DNA of 64,000 bases. It comes from Hyphomicrobiales bacterium. GTDB taxonomy: Bacteria; Pseudomonadota; Alphaproteobacteria; Rhizobiales; Rhizobiaceae. The number at the start of each line of letters is the position of its first letter. The stretch's first letter is position 1. The notes below the pieces were generated by a model that saw only the letters and a list, made by a program, of their open reading frames with translations, made no database searches and was not told the DNA's origin. A program made the translations under genes and the position numbers. The DNA lies in assembly GCA_900469345.1 (NCBI GenBank), contig UBWZ01000004.1, positions 62,001-126,000 on the forward strand, given 5' to 3'. Shown here one piece after another: positions 44,518 through 53,173 of this stretch.

Positions 44518-45534
44518 ATGCCCACGCTCTATTCCATCCAGTATCTGAGGGCACTCGCCGCGCTGGCCGTGGTCGTCTTTCATGCCGGCGAACGCAGCGG
44601 CCTGCACTTCACCATCGGTGCGGCCGGCGTCGACGTGTTTTTCGTTGTCAGCGGCTTCATCATGATGGCGATCAGCGACAGCCGCCCGACTGCGCCGGCG
44701 AGTTTCCTGCGCAACCGCTTCCTGCGCATCGCCCCCTCCTACTGGGCAGCGACCGTGGTCATGCTGCTGGGTGCCGCGATCGGCCTCTTCCCCAATCTCC
44801 AGCTGACGCTTGTCCACACGCTGGCCTCCTTCCTGTTCATTCCCGCCCAATCCCCCAGCAGCGGCGAGATGTGGCCCGTGCTGGTCCAGGGCTGGACGTT
44901 GAACTACGAGATCTTTTTCTACCTCGTCTTTGCGGCTGCACTGGCGACACGACCGGGCCTGCGCCTGCCGGTGCTGGCGGGGGTCTTTTGCCTGCTGACG
45001 GCCTGCGGTCTGCTGCTGCACCCGGAAAGCCCGCTGCTCGCCTTCTATACGGCGCCCGTGCTCCTGGAGTTTGTCGCAGGCGCCGCCATCGCCAAGCTCT
45101 GGGCGCGAGGCGCCCTGCCCCCCGCGGCCGTTGGCGCCGTTCTGGTGATCCTTGCGGTTGGCGGATTTGCCGCGATCCAGATCCTGCAGATGGAATTCGG
45201 CCCTTGGACCTGCGGTCCGCTCGCGATCGCGCTGGTGATCGGCGCGCTGTCCGTCGAGACCCGCGGCAGGCTGCCGAAGCTGAAGGCCCTCGCCTATCTC
45301 GGCGACAGCTCCTACTCGATCTACCTCTGGCACACGTTCGCGATTTCCGTGGCGCTGAAGGCGGCGGCCTTCCTGCCCCCGTCGCTCTTCCTCGGTGTCT
45401 GCGTCGTCGTCGGCACGCTTGCGGGGATCATCGCCTATGAGGGGTTCGAGCGGCCGCTGCAGTTCCTGCTGCGCGGCAAGCGATCGTCCTTATGGCGCCT
45501 GCCACTTCGCAAACCGGCGCCCGATCGGTCCTGA
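44518..45534 (+). CDS. exoZ: ExoZ: succinoglycan acetyltransferase (acyltransferase-3 family)
   Basis: A 338-residue multi-spanning acyltransferase. It begins LYSIQYLRALAALAVVVFHAGERSG, where the RxxH-type arginine and histidine form the active site. VDVFFVVSGFIMM, FLRNRFLRIAPSYW and YLGDSSYSIYLWHTF follow in family order. ExoZ adds O-acetyl groups to the third sugar. The ATG at 44518 directly precedes the conserved start; GGAG is 12 bases away, a little far. It is 46 bp after exoQ. In S. meliloti exoB follows, but here the next gene is unrelated. Confidence 0.9.
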   Translation: MPTLYSIQYLRALAALAVVVFHAGERSGLHFTIGAAGVDVFFVVSGFIMMAISDSRPTAPASFLRNRFLRIAPSYWAATVVMLLGAAIGLFPNLQLTLVHTLASFLFIPAQSPSSGEMWPVLVQGWTLNYEIFFYLVFAAALATRPGLRLPVLAGVFCLLTACGLLLHPESPLLAFYTAPVLLEFVAGAAIAKLWARGALPPAAVGAVLVILAVGGFAAIQILQMEFGPWTCGPLAIALVIGALSVETRGRLPKLKALAYLGDSSYSIYLWHTFAISVALKAAAFLPPSLFLGVCVVVGTLAGIIAYEGFERPLQFLLRGKRSSLWRLPLRKPAPDRS

Positions 45535-45695
45535 TCCAGACCCTGTGCCGAAGGCTCTCGAGCTGCCCATTAGGCGTCAGGCCGAGGGAATGACAGCGAC
45601 GCCAAAAAGACACGGAACCATCCCCGCCGCCACTGCATTTCTGCGCCGACTGAAACCAATGGCGAAAGCTCTTCCAAGGGCGATGAGGCAGCAGG

Positions 45696-45974
45696 ATGCA
45701 GATTATTGACGACTGGCTGGAAGACTGGGTGCTGAAAGCGTCGCTGGTGCTGGAAGACGGCGCCGGCGTACACGACGCCCAGGTTTTCAGGACCTTGTTG
45801 AACCGGCTTGAAAGGGACGCCGAAGCGGCAGGATACGGCCGAGCTGAACTTCTGGATGCCTGTGGCGGTACGCTCGACACGTTTATCGAGAGCCAGATCG
45901 CTTATCTGAGGCCGACCCTTGCGCACGGCATGCCCGACCCCGTCTCTGTCGGCCAGCTTCTTGCGGCCGAGTAA
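45696..45974 (+). CDS. Small protein, possibly DUF768-like
   Basis: A 92-residue acidic, mostly helical protein with no signal peptide or membrane segment. The pattern FRTLLNRLERDAEAAGYGRAELLDACGGTLDTFIESQI resembles the short rhizobial DUF768 proteins (helix, A-G-hydrophobic turn, E-hydrophobic, G-x-hydrophobic), but I recall that family only in outline. GAGG sits 7 bases before the ATG. It lies 161 bp after exoZ, so may be outside the exo operon. Confidence 0.6.
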   Translation: MQIIDDWLEDWVLKASLVLEDGAGVHDAQVFRTLLNRLERDAEAAGYGRAELLDACGGTLDTFIESQIAYLRPTLAHGMPDPVSVGQLLAAE

Positions 45975-45986
45975 AAGAAACGGCTG

Positions 45987-46154
45987 CTAGACGAGCCGCC
46001 TTGCATAGAGCGGCGGCTCGTCATTCTCGTCCGGGTTTGGCAGCGGATCTTCATCCGGCAACCGGTCGGGTTCCGGCTCGTCGACCGGCGGCAGATCCGG
46101 TGCAGGCGGGATGGGCGTGGGGTTCGGCGTCGGATTGAACGGATCTTGAGCCAT
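45987..46154 (-). CDS. Proline-rich acidic 55-residue protein
   Basis: A short open frame with a near-consensus ribosome site, AAGGAGGT, immediately ahead of the ATG at 46154. The product begins MAQDPFNPTPNPTPIPPAP and continues with repeated P-x-P and DEP/PDE units, ending PPLYARRLV. About a third of the residues are proline. There are no cysteines and no hydrophobic segment, so it is probably disordered. It is 56 bp downstream of yehW on the same strand. I know no family for it. Confidence 0.6.
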   Translation of the reverse strand: MAQDPFNPTPNPTPIPPAPDLPPVDEPEPDRLPDEDPLPNPDENDEPPLYARRLV

Positions 46155-46210
46155 GGGACCTCCTTCGGGCTATCTCCCGGTCAACTGCTGCCGCAGCCCA
46201 TGGTTCCCTG

Positions 46211-46990
46211 TCAGTTGCCGGCAGGACTGCCCGCGCGCCGGGCAAGCACGCTTTCGATCGCACCGAGCGCATGGTAGATCAAAACGGCCAGCGCCCCGAC
46301 GATCAGCCCGCCCTGCAGCACGAAGGCGAGGTTGTTGGATTGCAGCCCGGCGATGATCACCTCGCCGAGCGTGTTTGCCGCCACCGTCGAGCCGATGGTC
46401 GCGGTGGCAAGGCTGATCACCACCGACAGCCTTATACCGCCAACGATCACCGGCAGCGACAGAGGCAGCTCCACCTTCAGGAGACGCTGTAGCGGCGTCA
46501 TGCCGGACCCCTTGGCCGCTTCCATCACCGGTCGCGGCAACTGGGTCAGCGCGGTCAGCGTGTTCTCGAAGATCGGCAGCAGGCCGTAGAGAAACAGCGC
46601 GATCAGCGTCGGCTTTTCCCCGAAGCCGACAGCCGGCACCGCGAGCGCCAGCACCGCAACGGGTGGAAAGGTCTGGCCGACATTGACGACGCTGCGCGAC
46701 AGCGGCAGGAATTCCGCACCGAAGGGACGCGTGACCAGGATTGCGAGTAGCACCGCGACGATGGTTGCCGCAACAGTTGCGAAGAACACCGTGCGCAGAT
46801 GCAGCAGCGTGATGGTGAGCAGGCTGCCCTGATTGTAGATGGCAGGCGCGTTCGGCTGCACCAGCGGCTTCAGCAGCGGCTCGAAGCTTTGCGGCGACAG
46901 CAGGAACGCCAGCAGCAGGACGAGCAGCAGAAGCCGCAGCAGACGCGGTAGCCAGGTGCCAGTGGCGGTGGCGGTGGCGGAAGCCTTCAT
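46211..46990 (-). CDS. yehW: Glycine betaine/choline-type ABC transporter permease (YehW-like)
   Basis: A 259-residue permease of the OpuB/ProW family. Hydrophobic segments begin at residue 13 (LPRLLRLLLLVLLLAFLL). The EAA-type loop is PRPVMEAAKGSGMTPLQRLLKVELPLSLPVIVGGIRLS, and AANTLGEVIIAGLQSNN is typical of this group. I use the ATG at 46990, which overlaps the ATPase stop by 4 bases; the longer frame before it runs into that gene. The order binding protein, large permease, ATPase, small permease is the same as E. coli osmF-yehYXW. Confidence 0.88.
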   Translation of the reverse strand: MKASATATATGTWLPRLLRLLLLVLLLAFLLSPQSFEPLLKPLVQPNAPAIYNQGSLLTITLLHLRTVFFATVAATIVAVLLAILVTRPFGAEFLPLSRSVVNVGQTFPPVAVLALAVPAVGFGEKPTLIALFLYGLLPIFENTLTALTQLPRPVMEAAKGSGMTPLQRLLKVELPLSLPVIVGGIRLSVVISLATATIGSTVAANTLGEVIIAGLQSNNLAFVLQGGLIVGALAVLIYHALGAIESVLARRAGSPAGN

Positions 46991-47925
46991 TGCGGCCTCG
47001 CGGCGCGCTTCAGCAGCCCATCGAGCGTGATCCGTCCGGTGATGGCACCGGCCTGCGACACCACCGGTGCCGATGTCCGGCCGCTCCACAGAAGCTCCGA
47101 CAGCGCGTCCTGCTGGCTGCGCTCCTCGCCAAGCGGCGTGCCCGATGCCTCGCCCGGCTCCACAGCCTCGCCGACGCGCGACACCGAAAGCAGACGGAAC
47201 GGCCGCTGCATATCGCCGATCAGCGTCTGCACGAACTCGTTGGCCGGCGCCCGCACCAGATCCGACGGGGGGCCGTATTGCAGCACCTTGCCCTTATCCA
47301 TCACCGCGATCTTGTTCGCCAGGTGAAACGCCTCGTCCATGTCGTGGGTGACGAGCACGATCGTCGTGCCGAAATGCTTCTGGATGGTCAGCAGATCCTC
47401 CTGCGCCTTGGCGCGGATGATCGGGTCGAGCGCACCAAAGGGTTCGTCCATCAAAAGCACGTTCGGCTCCGCCGCCAGCGCCCGCGCCACGCCGACGCGC
47501 TGCTGCTGCCCACCGGAGAGTTCGTGCGGATAGCGATCCGCAAAAACCTTGGGGTCGAGCTGGAACAGCGCCAGCAGTTCCGCGACCTTTGCCTCCACCC
47601 GCGCCTTCGGCCAATCGAGCAGGTTCGGCACCGTGGCGATGTTCTGGGCAACGGTGCGATGCGGAAACAGCCCGTGGCCCTGGATGGCATAGCCGATCCG
47701 GCGCCGCAACTCGTGGCCGGGGATGGCGCGGCTGTCCTCACCGTCAAGGCGGATCATGCCGGACGTGGGCTCGACGAGCCGGTTGATCATCCGCAGCAGC
47801 GTCGTCTTGCCCGACCCGGAGGTGCCGACGATCACCGTCACCGTGCGCGGTTCGACCACCATCGAGACCGTGTCGACCACGGTGATCTCGTCATAGCGCT
47901 TGGTAATCGCATCGATCTCGATCAT
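46987..47925 (-). CDS. yehX: Glycine betaine/choline-type ABC transporter ATPase (YehX-like)
   Basis: A 312-residue ABC ATPase of the ProV/OpuCA type. It has Walker A GTSGSGKTT (about 33-41), signature LSGGQQQR and Walker B VLLMDEPFGALDP, followed by the H-loop VTHDMDEAF. A C-terminal extension (about 240-312) holds one degenerate CBS-like unit (ISQ...SAPVVSQAGAITGRITLDGLLKRA), fewer than the tandem CBS pair of OpuA. It overlaps both neighbours by 4 bases. Confidence 0.9.
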   Translation of the reverse strand: MIEIDAITKRYDEITVVDTVSMVVEPRTVTVIVGTSGSGKTTLLRMINRLVEPTSGMIRLDGEDSRAIPGHELRRRIGYAIQGHGLFPHRTVAQNIATVPNLLDWPKARVEAKVAELLALFQLDPKVFADRYPHELSGGQQQRVGVARALAAEPNVLLMDEPFGALDPIIRAKAQEDLLTIQKHFGTTIVLVTHDMDEAFHLANKIAVMDKGKVLQYGPPSDLVRAPANEFVQTLIGDMQRPFRLLSVSRVGEAVEPGEASGTPLGEERSQQDALSELLWSGRTSAPVVSQAGAITGRITLDGLLKRAARPQ

Positions 47926-49088
47926 GCGGCCTGCCCTTTTCTCGGAACCCTTGAACTCATCTGGATCAGCGCATCGAGCACCACGGCCGAACCGAACGCC
48001 AATGCCACCGTCGGCACCGCCCCGAGCAGCACCAGGTCCATCGCCGTCTGGCCGATCCCCTGGAACACGAAGACGCCGAAGCCGCCGCCGCCGATCAGCG
48101 CTGCGATGGTGGCAAGCCCGATGTTCTGCACGAGCACTATGCGGATGCCGGTAAGGATCACCGGCATGGCCAGCGGCAGCTCGATCTGCACCAGCCGCTG
48201 GCTGTCCGTCATGCCGATGCCGCGGGCCGCGTCATTCGCCTCGCGCGGCACGCCGGCAAGCCCGACCACCGTGTTCGCGACGATCGGCAGCAGCGAATAG
48301 AGAAACAGCGCCACGAAGGCCGGCGCCGTGCCGATGCCCCGTATGCCAACGGCGGCCGCACCAGGCACATTGACCGCGATCCAGGCGAGCGGCCCGATCA
48401 GGATGCCGAAAAGCGCGATCGACGGAATGGTCTGGATGAGGTTGAGCGTGTTGAGCACCGCGGGGCGCATCGCCGGCACCCGGTGACACAGGATGCCGAG
48501 CGGCAGGCCGATCACGCAGGCAGCGACCAGCGATCCGATCGCCAGCGTCACATGCTTGGCCGCTTCCGCCCAGAACACGTCGGCGCGGCTGGAATATTCC
48601 TTCATGATCGAGAGCCCCGACCAGAGGCCGGAGGCGAAAACGCTCCAGACCAGGGCCGCGACCAAGGCGAGGAACACCAGCCGCAGCCAGGGTGGAGGCT
48701 GCAGCCGGCTGATCGCATCGGCAGCCAGCAGCGCAAAGGCAAACACGAGGATCCAGAACCCGGCGGCGGGCGAGACGCGCGCATAGCTGTTGCCGGGCGG
48801 CGTCAAAGCCCCTGCGGCATAGCCGATCGCGATCACGAGGGCGGCAAGGGCGGCGGCCGCGGCCACAAGCCGGAACCACAAAGGCACGCGCAGGACGGCG
48901 ATCCCCGTGCAGGCCAGAAGCACCAGCAGCAGCCCCCAGCCGACGGCGCCCGGCAGTGAGTCCGTGATGCTCTGGGCCTGGCCCTGCAGGATCCGGTTGG
49001 GTTTCAGCACGGCAAAGGCTGCGGCCAGCATGCCGTAGAGGGCGATCAGGCCGATGACGACGCCAAGCTTGTCGATCCGGATGCTCAA
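47922..49088 (-). CDS. yehY: Glycine betaine/choline-type ABC transporter permease (YehY-like)
   Basis: About 388 residues. An N-terminal half with around six hydrophobic segments precedes the transport domain, which has the EAA loop PREANDAARGIGMTDSQRLVQIELPLAMPVILTGIRI, as in YehY. The start is uncertain. A GTG at 49121 is in frame, but it lies inside the terminator hairpin that follows osmF. The TTG at 49088 is the first start past it. Neither has a convincing ribosome site. The ATPase gene overlaps its end by 4 bases. Confidence 0.85.
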   Translation of the reverse strand: MSIRIDKLGVVIGLIALYGMLAAAFAVLKPNRILQGQAQSITDSLPGAVGWGLLLVLLACTGIAVLRVPLWFRLVAAAAALAALVIAIGYAAGALTPPGNSYARVSPAAGFWILVFAFALLAADAISRLQPPPWLRLVFLALVAALVWSVFASGLWSGLSIMKEYSSRADVFWAEAAKHVTLAIGSLVAACVIGLPLGILCHRVPAMRPAVLNTLNLIQTIPSIALFGILIGPLAWIAVNVPGAAAVGIRGIGTAPAFVALFLYSLLPIVANTVVGLAGVPREANDAARGIGMTDSQRLVQIELPLAMPVILTGIRIVLVQNIGLATIAALIGGGGFGVFVFQGIGQTAMDLVLLGAVPTVALAFGSAVVLDALIQMSSRVPRKGQAA

Positions 49089-49107
49089 GCCATAACCACT
49101 TCTGATG

Positions 49108-49131
49108 AAAAAGCCGGGCACGGTGCCCGGC
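49108..49131 (-). terminator. Intrinsic terminator between osmF and yehY
   Basis: The stem GCCGGGCAC/GTGCCCGGC (9 bp drawn with a one-base loop; in practice the top pairs open) is followed by TTTTT in the minus direction. It begins 28 bp after the osmF stop. It should lower expression of the membrane components relative to the binding protein. Confidence 0.75.
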
Positions 49132-49159
49132 TTGATGGCATTCTGGAGCGGGCGGCGGC

Positions 49160-50071
49160 TTACTTCAAGAAGCCGTTCTTCTTGAGGAAGTCTTCCGCGA
49201 CCGCCTTGGCCGGCTCGCCGCCCACCTGAACGCGACCGTTGAGGTCCTGCAAGGTGACGAGATCGAGCTTTTCGAACACCGGCTTCAGCAGCGTTTCGAT
49301 GGTCGGGTTCTTCTTCAGAACCTCTTCGCGGATGATCGGCGACGGCTGGTAAACCGGCTGCACGCCCTTGTCGTCGTCGAGCACCACGAGACCGGACGGA
49401 GCGATACCGCCATCCGTGCCGTAGACCATGGCAGCGTTTGCGCCATTCGTCTGGTTGGCGGCAGCGCCGATGGTGGCCGCCGTATCGCCGCCCGAAAGCG
49501 TGATCAGCTGATCGGGCTTCAGCGTGAAGCCATAGGTAGTCTGGAAGGCCGGCAGTGCCGCGGCGGAATTCACGAATTCCGACGAGGCGGCCAGAACGAT
49601 CTTGCCGCCGCCGGCCACGTACTTGCCTAGATCCGACAGCGTCTTCAGCTTGTTGGTGTCGGCGATATCCTTGCGAACCGCGATGCCCCAGGTGTTGTTG
49701 GCGGGCGACGGGGTGAGCCAGACGATCTTGTTGGCGTTGTAATCGAGCGTCTTCACCGTCTCATAGGCCTTGGCCGCATCCTTCCACGCCGGATCGTCGC
49801 CCTTTTCGAAGAAGAAGGCGCCGTTGCCGGTATATTCAGGATAGATGTCGATCTCGCCGGCGGTAATCGCCTTGCGCATCACCGGCGTCGCACCAAGCTG
49901 GATGCGGTCGGTCGCGTCGATCTTGTTGGCCTTCAGGACAGACAGGATGATGTTGCCGAGAACACCGCCCTCGGTATCGATCTTGGAGGACACGACGACC
50001 TGGGCCTGGGCCATGCCGGCGGAAACGCCGAGCGCCAGGGCAACACCCAAAAGCTTCTTCTTGAACGACAT
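49160..50071 (-). CDS. osmF: Glycine betaine-type ABC transporter binding protein (OsmF/YehZ-like)
   Basis: A 303-residue periplasmic protein of the OpuAC family. A Sec signal peptide ends at AGMAQA (about residue 24). The mature part has VVVSSKIDTEGGVLGNIILSVL, GEIDIYPEYTGNGAFFF and NNTWGIAVRKDIAD, all typical of OsmF. The E. coli homologue binds betaine with low affinity and is induced by osmotic stress through RpoS. The ATG at 50071 starts the signal peptide; the longer open frame before it has no function. It is first in the four-gene operon. Confidence 0.9.
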   Translation of the reverse strand: MSFKKKLLGVALALGVSAGMAQAQVVVSSKIDTEGGVLGNIILSVLKANKIDATDRIQLGATPVMRKAITAGEIDIYPEYTGNGAFFFEKGDDPAWKDAAKAYETVKTLDYNANKIVWLTPSPANNTWGIAVRKDIADTNKLKTLSDLGKYVAGGGKIVLAASSEFVNSAAALPAFQTTYGFTLKPDQLITLSGGDTAATIGAAANQTNGANAAMVYGTDGGIAPSGLVVLDDDKGVQPVYQPSPIIREEVLKKNPTIETLLKPVFEKLDLVTLQDLNGRVQVGGEPAKAVAEDFLKKNGFLK

Positions 50072-50210
50072 GGCGGACCTTCTCCCGGTAGGACTGTGGC
50101 TTATCAGCAATTGCCAACTATCTAGGGCGAGCCTCGGCAAACGGCGAGGTCGAAACGTGCAGGAATGATGCCGTCGCCGGAAGGATTTGGCGGCAGACGC
50201 AGAGTTCCGG

Positions 50211-50248
50211 AAAAAGCCCGCAGACAGCATGACCGGCCGCTGTCTGCG
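50211..50248 (-). terminator. Terminator of the amide operon
   Basis: A perfect 10-bp stem (CGCAGACAGC/GCTGTCTGCG, 10-base loop) about 23 bp past the stop of the fused ATPase gene, followed by GGGCTTTTTCC in the minus direction. It closes the operon that begins with amiC. Confidence 0.8.
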
Positions 50249-50270
50249 CATCCCTTCCTGCCGGACAGGA

Positions 50271-51956
50271 TCAGTTGGCCCCTGCCCGCTTCTGGTAGAG
50301 CTCCGGATCGGGGATCGGCACCGCGGCCATCAGCGCCCGCGTGTACTCTTGGCTCGGCGCCTCGAAGATTTCGCGCCGCGTTCCCGTCTCGACGATCTTG
50401 CCGCCGCGCATCACCGCCACATGGTGCGACATCCGTTCGATCACCGCCATGTCGTGGGAGATGAACAGGTAGGCGAGCCCCATCGTCTCCTGCAGCTCCA
50501 GCATCAGGTCGAGCACCCGTGCCCGCACCGAGACGTCCAGTGCTGCGACGCTTTCGTCGGCGACGATGATCTTCGGCTCCACCGCCAGCGCCCGGGCAAT
50601 GCAGATGCGCTGCCGCTGGCCACCGGAAAACTCGTGCGGATAGCGCGTTGCCGCATCCGGCGTCAGGCCGACACGGCGCAGCAAGTCGGCCACCCGGTCC
50701 TGCCGCTCGCTTTTCGAGCCGATGCCATGGATCACCATCGGCTCGGCGATTGCCGCCCCAACGGCCATGCGGCTGTCGAGCGAGGCGTAGGGGTCCTGGA
50801 AGATCATCTGCGCCGAGCGCCGCACCGGCCGCATTTCCCGCTGGCTGAGGCCTGCGATATTGCGGCCATCGATCAGCACGTCGCCGCTCGATGGGATGAG
50901 CCCAAGTACCGCCTTGCCCGTGGTCGACTTGCCCGAGCCGCTTTCGCCCACAAGACCGAGCGTCTGCCCCGGCAGGATATCGAACGACACGCCGTCCACC
51001 GCATGCACCTGTGGCTTGCCTTTGAGGAAACGGCTGGCGGGACTGCCATAGGTGACGCGCAGATCCTGCACGTTCATGATCGGCGTCCGGTCTTCTGCCG
51101 GTGGCTGCGCCGGCTGAGGCGTGATCCGCGGCGGACCGTCGGTGCCGGCATGCGCCCCGAGCCGCGGCACGGCGGCCAGCAGCTGCCGGGTATAGGGCTG
51201 CTCCGGCCGGTTGAAGATTGCAACCGCCGAACCCTGCTCGATCAGCCGTCCGCCCTGCATGATCAGCACGCGATCGGCCATCTCGGCCACCACGCCCATG
51301 TCATGGGTGATGAGAACGATCGAGGTGCCGAATTCGGTCTTCAGTTCGCGCATCAGCGTCAGGATCTGCGCCTGTACCGTCACGTCGAGCGCCGTGGTCG
51401 GTTCGTCGGCGATCAGCACCTTGGGCTGGCACGACAGCGCCATGGCGATCATCACCCGCTGCCGCATGCCGCCGGAAAGCTCGTGCGGATACTGCTGGAG
51501 CCGCCTTGCAGGTTCAGTGATCTGCACCGCCTCCAGCATCCGCAACGCAACAGCTTCCGCATTCTCGCTCCCCTGGTGGGCCCGGATCGCTTCGGTCAGC
51601 TGCGCGCCGATCGAGATCACCGGGTTGAGCGAGGTCATCGGCTCCTGGAACACCATGGCGATCTCGCCGCCGCGCACCTGCCGCATGGCACGGTTGGAGA
51701 TCTTCAAGAGATCCCGCCCACCGAGCAGGATCTCGCCCGACGTCACGCGCAGCGATGCCTTCGGCAACAGCCCCATGATGGCAAGCGAGGTGACCGATTT
51801 ACCCGAGCCGGATTCGCCCGCGATGCAAAGCGTTTCCCCGCTCGCGAGGTCAAAGCCGATATCCCGCAGGACCGGCTTCAGACCCTCCGGCGTGCGGGCA
51901 TCGACGCTGAGATCGCGAACGGACAGAACCGTCGCGGCAGTTTCGGGAGATGTCAC
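50271..51956 (-). CDS. Fused double ATPase of peptide/nickel-type ABC transporter (DppD-DppF in one chain)
   Basis: A 561-residue protein with two complete ABC cassettes. The first has Walker A GESGSGKSV (about 40), LSGGMRQR and VLIADEPTTALDV. The second has GESGSGKST (about 325), FSGGQRQR and IIVADESVAALDV. The DES in place of DEP in the second Walker B is a common variant in this family. Each cassette ends with the Oligo_HPY-type extension (RPEQPYTRQLLAAVP; SQEYTRALMAAVP). It powers the two permeases encoded at 54.8-56.6 kb. It overlaps the acetamidase gene by 4 bases and is the last gene before the terminator. Confidence 0.92.
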   Translation of the reverse strand: MTSPETAATVLSVRDLSVDARTPEGLKPVLRDIGFDLASGETLCIAGESGSGKSVTSLAIMGLLPKASLRVTSGEILLGGRDLLKISNRAMRQVRGGEIAMVFQEPMTSLNPVISIGAQLTEAIRAHQGSENAEAVALRMLEAVQITEPARRLQQYPHELSGGMRQRVMIAMALSCQPKVLIADEPTTALDVTVQAQILTLMRELKTEFGTSIVLITHDMGVVAEMADRVLIMQGGRLIEQGSAVAIFNRPEQPYTRQLLAAVPRLGAHAGTDGPPRITPQPAQPPAEDRTPIMNVQDLRVTYGSPASRFLKGKPQVHAVDGVSFDILPGQTLGLVGESGSGKSTTGKAVLGLIPSSGDVLIDGRNIAGLSQREMRPVRRSAQMIFQDPYASLDSRMAVGAAIAEPMVIHGIGSKSERQDRVADLLRRVGLTPDAATRYPHEFSGGQRQRICIARALAVEPKIIVADESVAALDVSVRARVLDLMLELQETMGLAYLFISHDMAVIERMSHHVAVMRGGKIVETGTRREIFEAPSQEYTRALMAAVPIPDPELYQKRAGAN

Positions 51957-52897
51957 GCGAATACGATCCTCGGGAAGTAGAAGGACACAACCCAGTTGGG
52001 AGCGTCGACGATTTCGCTGATCCTGAGATCGCCGCAGGTCGAGCAGAGCAGATAGGCATCGACCGGGTTCATGCCGTGTTCGGCGCCGAGCAGGTCGATC
52101 ATCCGCATCACGCTTTCTCGCGCACCGGTCATCAGGTCCGGGCCGATACCGGTAGTCACCTCATAGCCCATGCCGTCGAGATGCCGGGTCACCGGCTCGG
52201 TGGTCGTAAAGCGCGGCGACTGCAGCCGGGCATCCTTGACCAGCTCGATCGTCGCCTCGACATTCATCTGGCTCTCGATCGCCGTGCCGCAGACCTCGCC
52301 GTCGCCCTGGGCGGCATGCGTATCGCCGATCGAAAACAGCGCGCCGTCCACTTCGACGGGCAGGTAAAGCGTCACGCCGGCGGTCAGGTCGCGGATATCG
52401 AGATTGCCGCCGACGCGGCGCGGCGGCACCACGGAATGGGTGCCAGGCTCGGCCGGCGCAACCCCGATCGTGCCGGCAAATGGCTTCAAGGGAACGCGAC
52501 CGCCCGGGCCGTAGAGCGCCGGCACCATGCTGTTGGCGTCATAGCTCCAGACATGCAGGGCAGGATCCTTGAACTGGTCGGCGAGCAGGCCGAAGCCCGG
52601 AATGTTCGCGGTCCATCCGGTGCCCGACGGGATGAACTTGCGCAGCGTCACCTTCAGCGCGTCGCCGGGCTTGGCGCCTTCCACGTAGACGGGGCCGGAC
52701 ACCGGGTTGATCTTGCCGAAATCGAGCGAGTTCAGCGTCTCGAGCGTCGCATCGGCTCCAAGCTGGCCGCCGGACGAATCCAGGCACTCGAAGTGGATGG
52801 TCTCGCCGGGCTTGGCGACCACGGCGGGCGGAAAATCCTTGTTCCAGCCGAAATTATGCTGGGCGCGGTGAATGGTGTGGGTGCAGGCGATGCACAT
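51953..52897 (-). CDS. Acetamidase/formamidase family hydrolase
   Basis: A 314-residue FmdA/AmdA-type amidase. It has the family features FECLDSSGGQLG near residue 37, NPVSGPVYVEGAKPGDALKVTL, PRRVGGNLDIRDLTAGVTLYLPV, and SIGDTHAAQGDGEVCGTAIES with the metal-binding Asp-His pair. Members release ammonia from formamide or short aliphatic amides and are unrelated to nitrilase-fold AmiE. It lies in an operon with AmiC and AmiR, which in Pseudomonas sense acetamide and control AmiE. This strongly suggests that a small amide is the substrate. The gene follows a 276-bp gap that carries a palindromic repeat. Confidence 0.87.
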   Translation of the reverse strand: MCIACTHTIHRAQHNFGWNKDFPPAVVAKPGETIHFECLDSSGGQLGADATLETLNSLDFGKINPVSGPVYVEGAKPGDALKVTLRKFIPSGTGWTANIPGFGLLADQFKDPALHVWSYDANSMVPALYGPGGRVPLKPFAGTIGVAPAEPGTHSVVPPRRVGGNLDIRDLTAGVTLYLPVEVDGALFSIGDTHAAQGDGEVCGTAIESQMNVEATIELVKDARLQSPRFTTTEPVTRHLDGMGYEVTTGIGPDLMTGARESVMRMIDLLGAEHGMNPVDAYLLCSTCGDLRISEIVDAPNWVVSFYFPRIVFA

Positions 52898-52982
52898 GGA
52901 TGGTCTCCCTCAAATTTCTCTCGACAGACTGCCCCTTACTCGACGAGCGGGACTATTGGGTTCGGGCGATACAAGAGAGCCA

Positions 52983-53118
52983 CCGTCATTCCTGTGCTCG
53001 TCACAGGTCCCGAGCCAGCCCCAAGTCTTCGAGCTGGAAGGTCCTTCGGGCTGAAAGGTCCTTTGACCCGACGGACGTCGGGTCGCTGGATCCCCGCCAC
53101 AAGGGGCGAGGATGACGG
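52983..53118. repeat. Dispersed palindromic repeat, copy B, inside the amide operon
   Basis: This 136-bp segment begins and ends with inverted CCGTCAT. Inside are hairpins CCTGTG-CTCGT-CACAGG, GACCCGAC-GGAC-GTCGGGTC and CCCCGCC/GGCGAGG (53092-53098 with 53105-53111). It shares the skeleton CCGTCATCCTCG...GGGGATCCAGC with copy A near 9.9 kb on the other strand. It occupies the only large gap in the operon, between the binding-protein and acetamidase genes. Its hairpins could protect or attenuate the mRNA. Confidence 0.6.
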
Positions 53119-53173
53119 AGGTGGTTGCCGGCACGTCCGCAAACTGCCGGCAACGCTCTCGGCAGTTTCGCCG

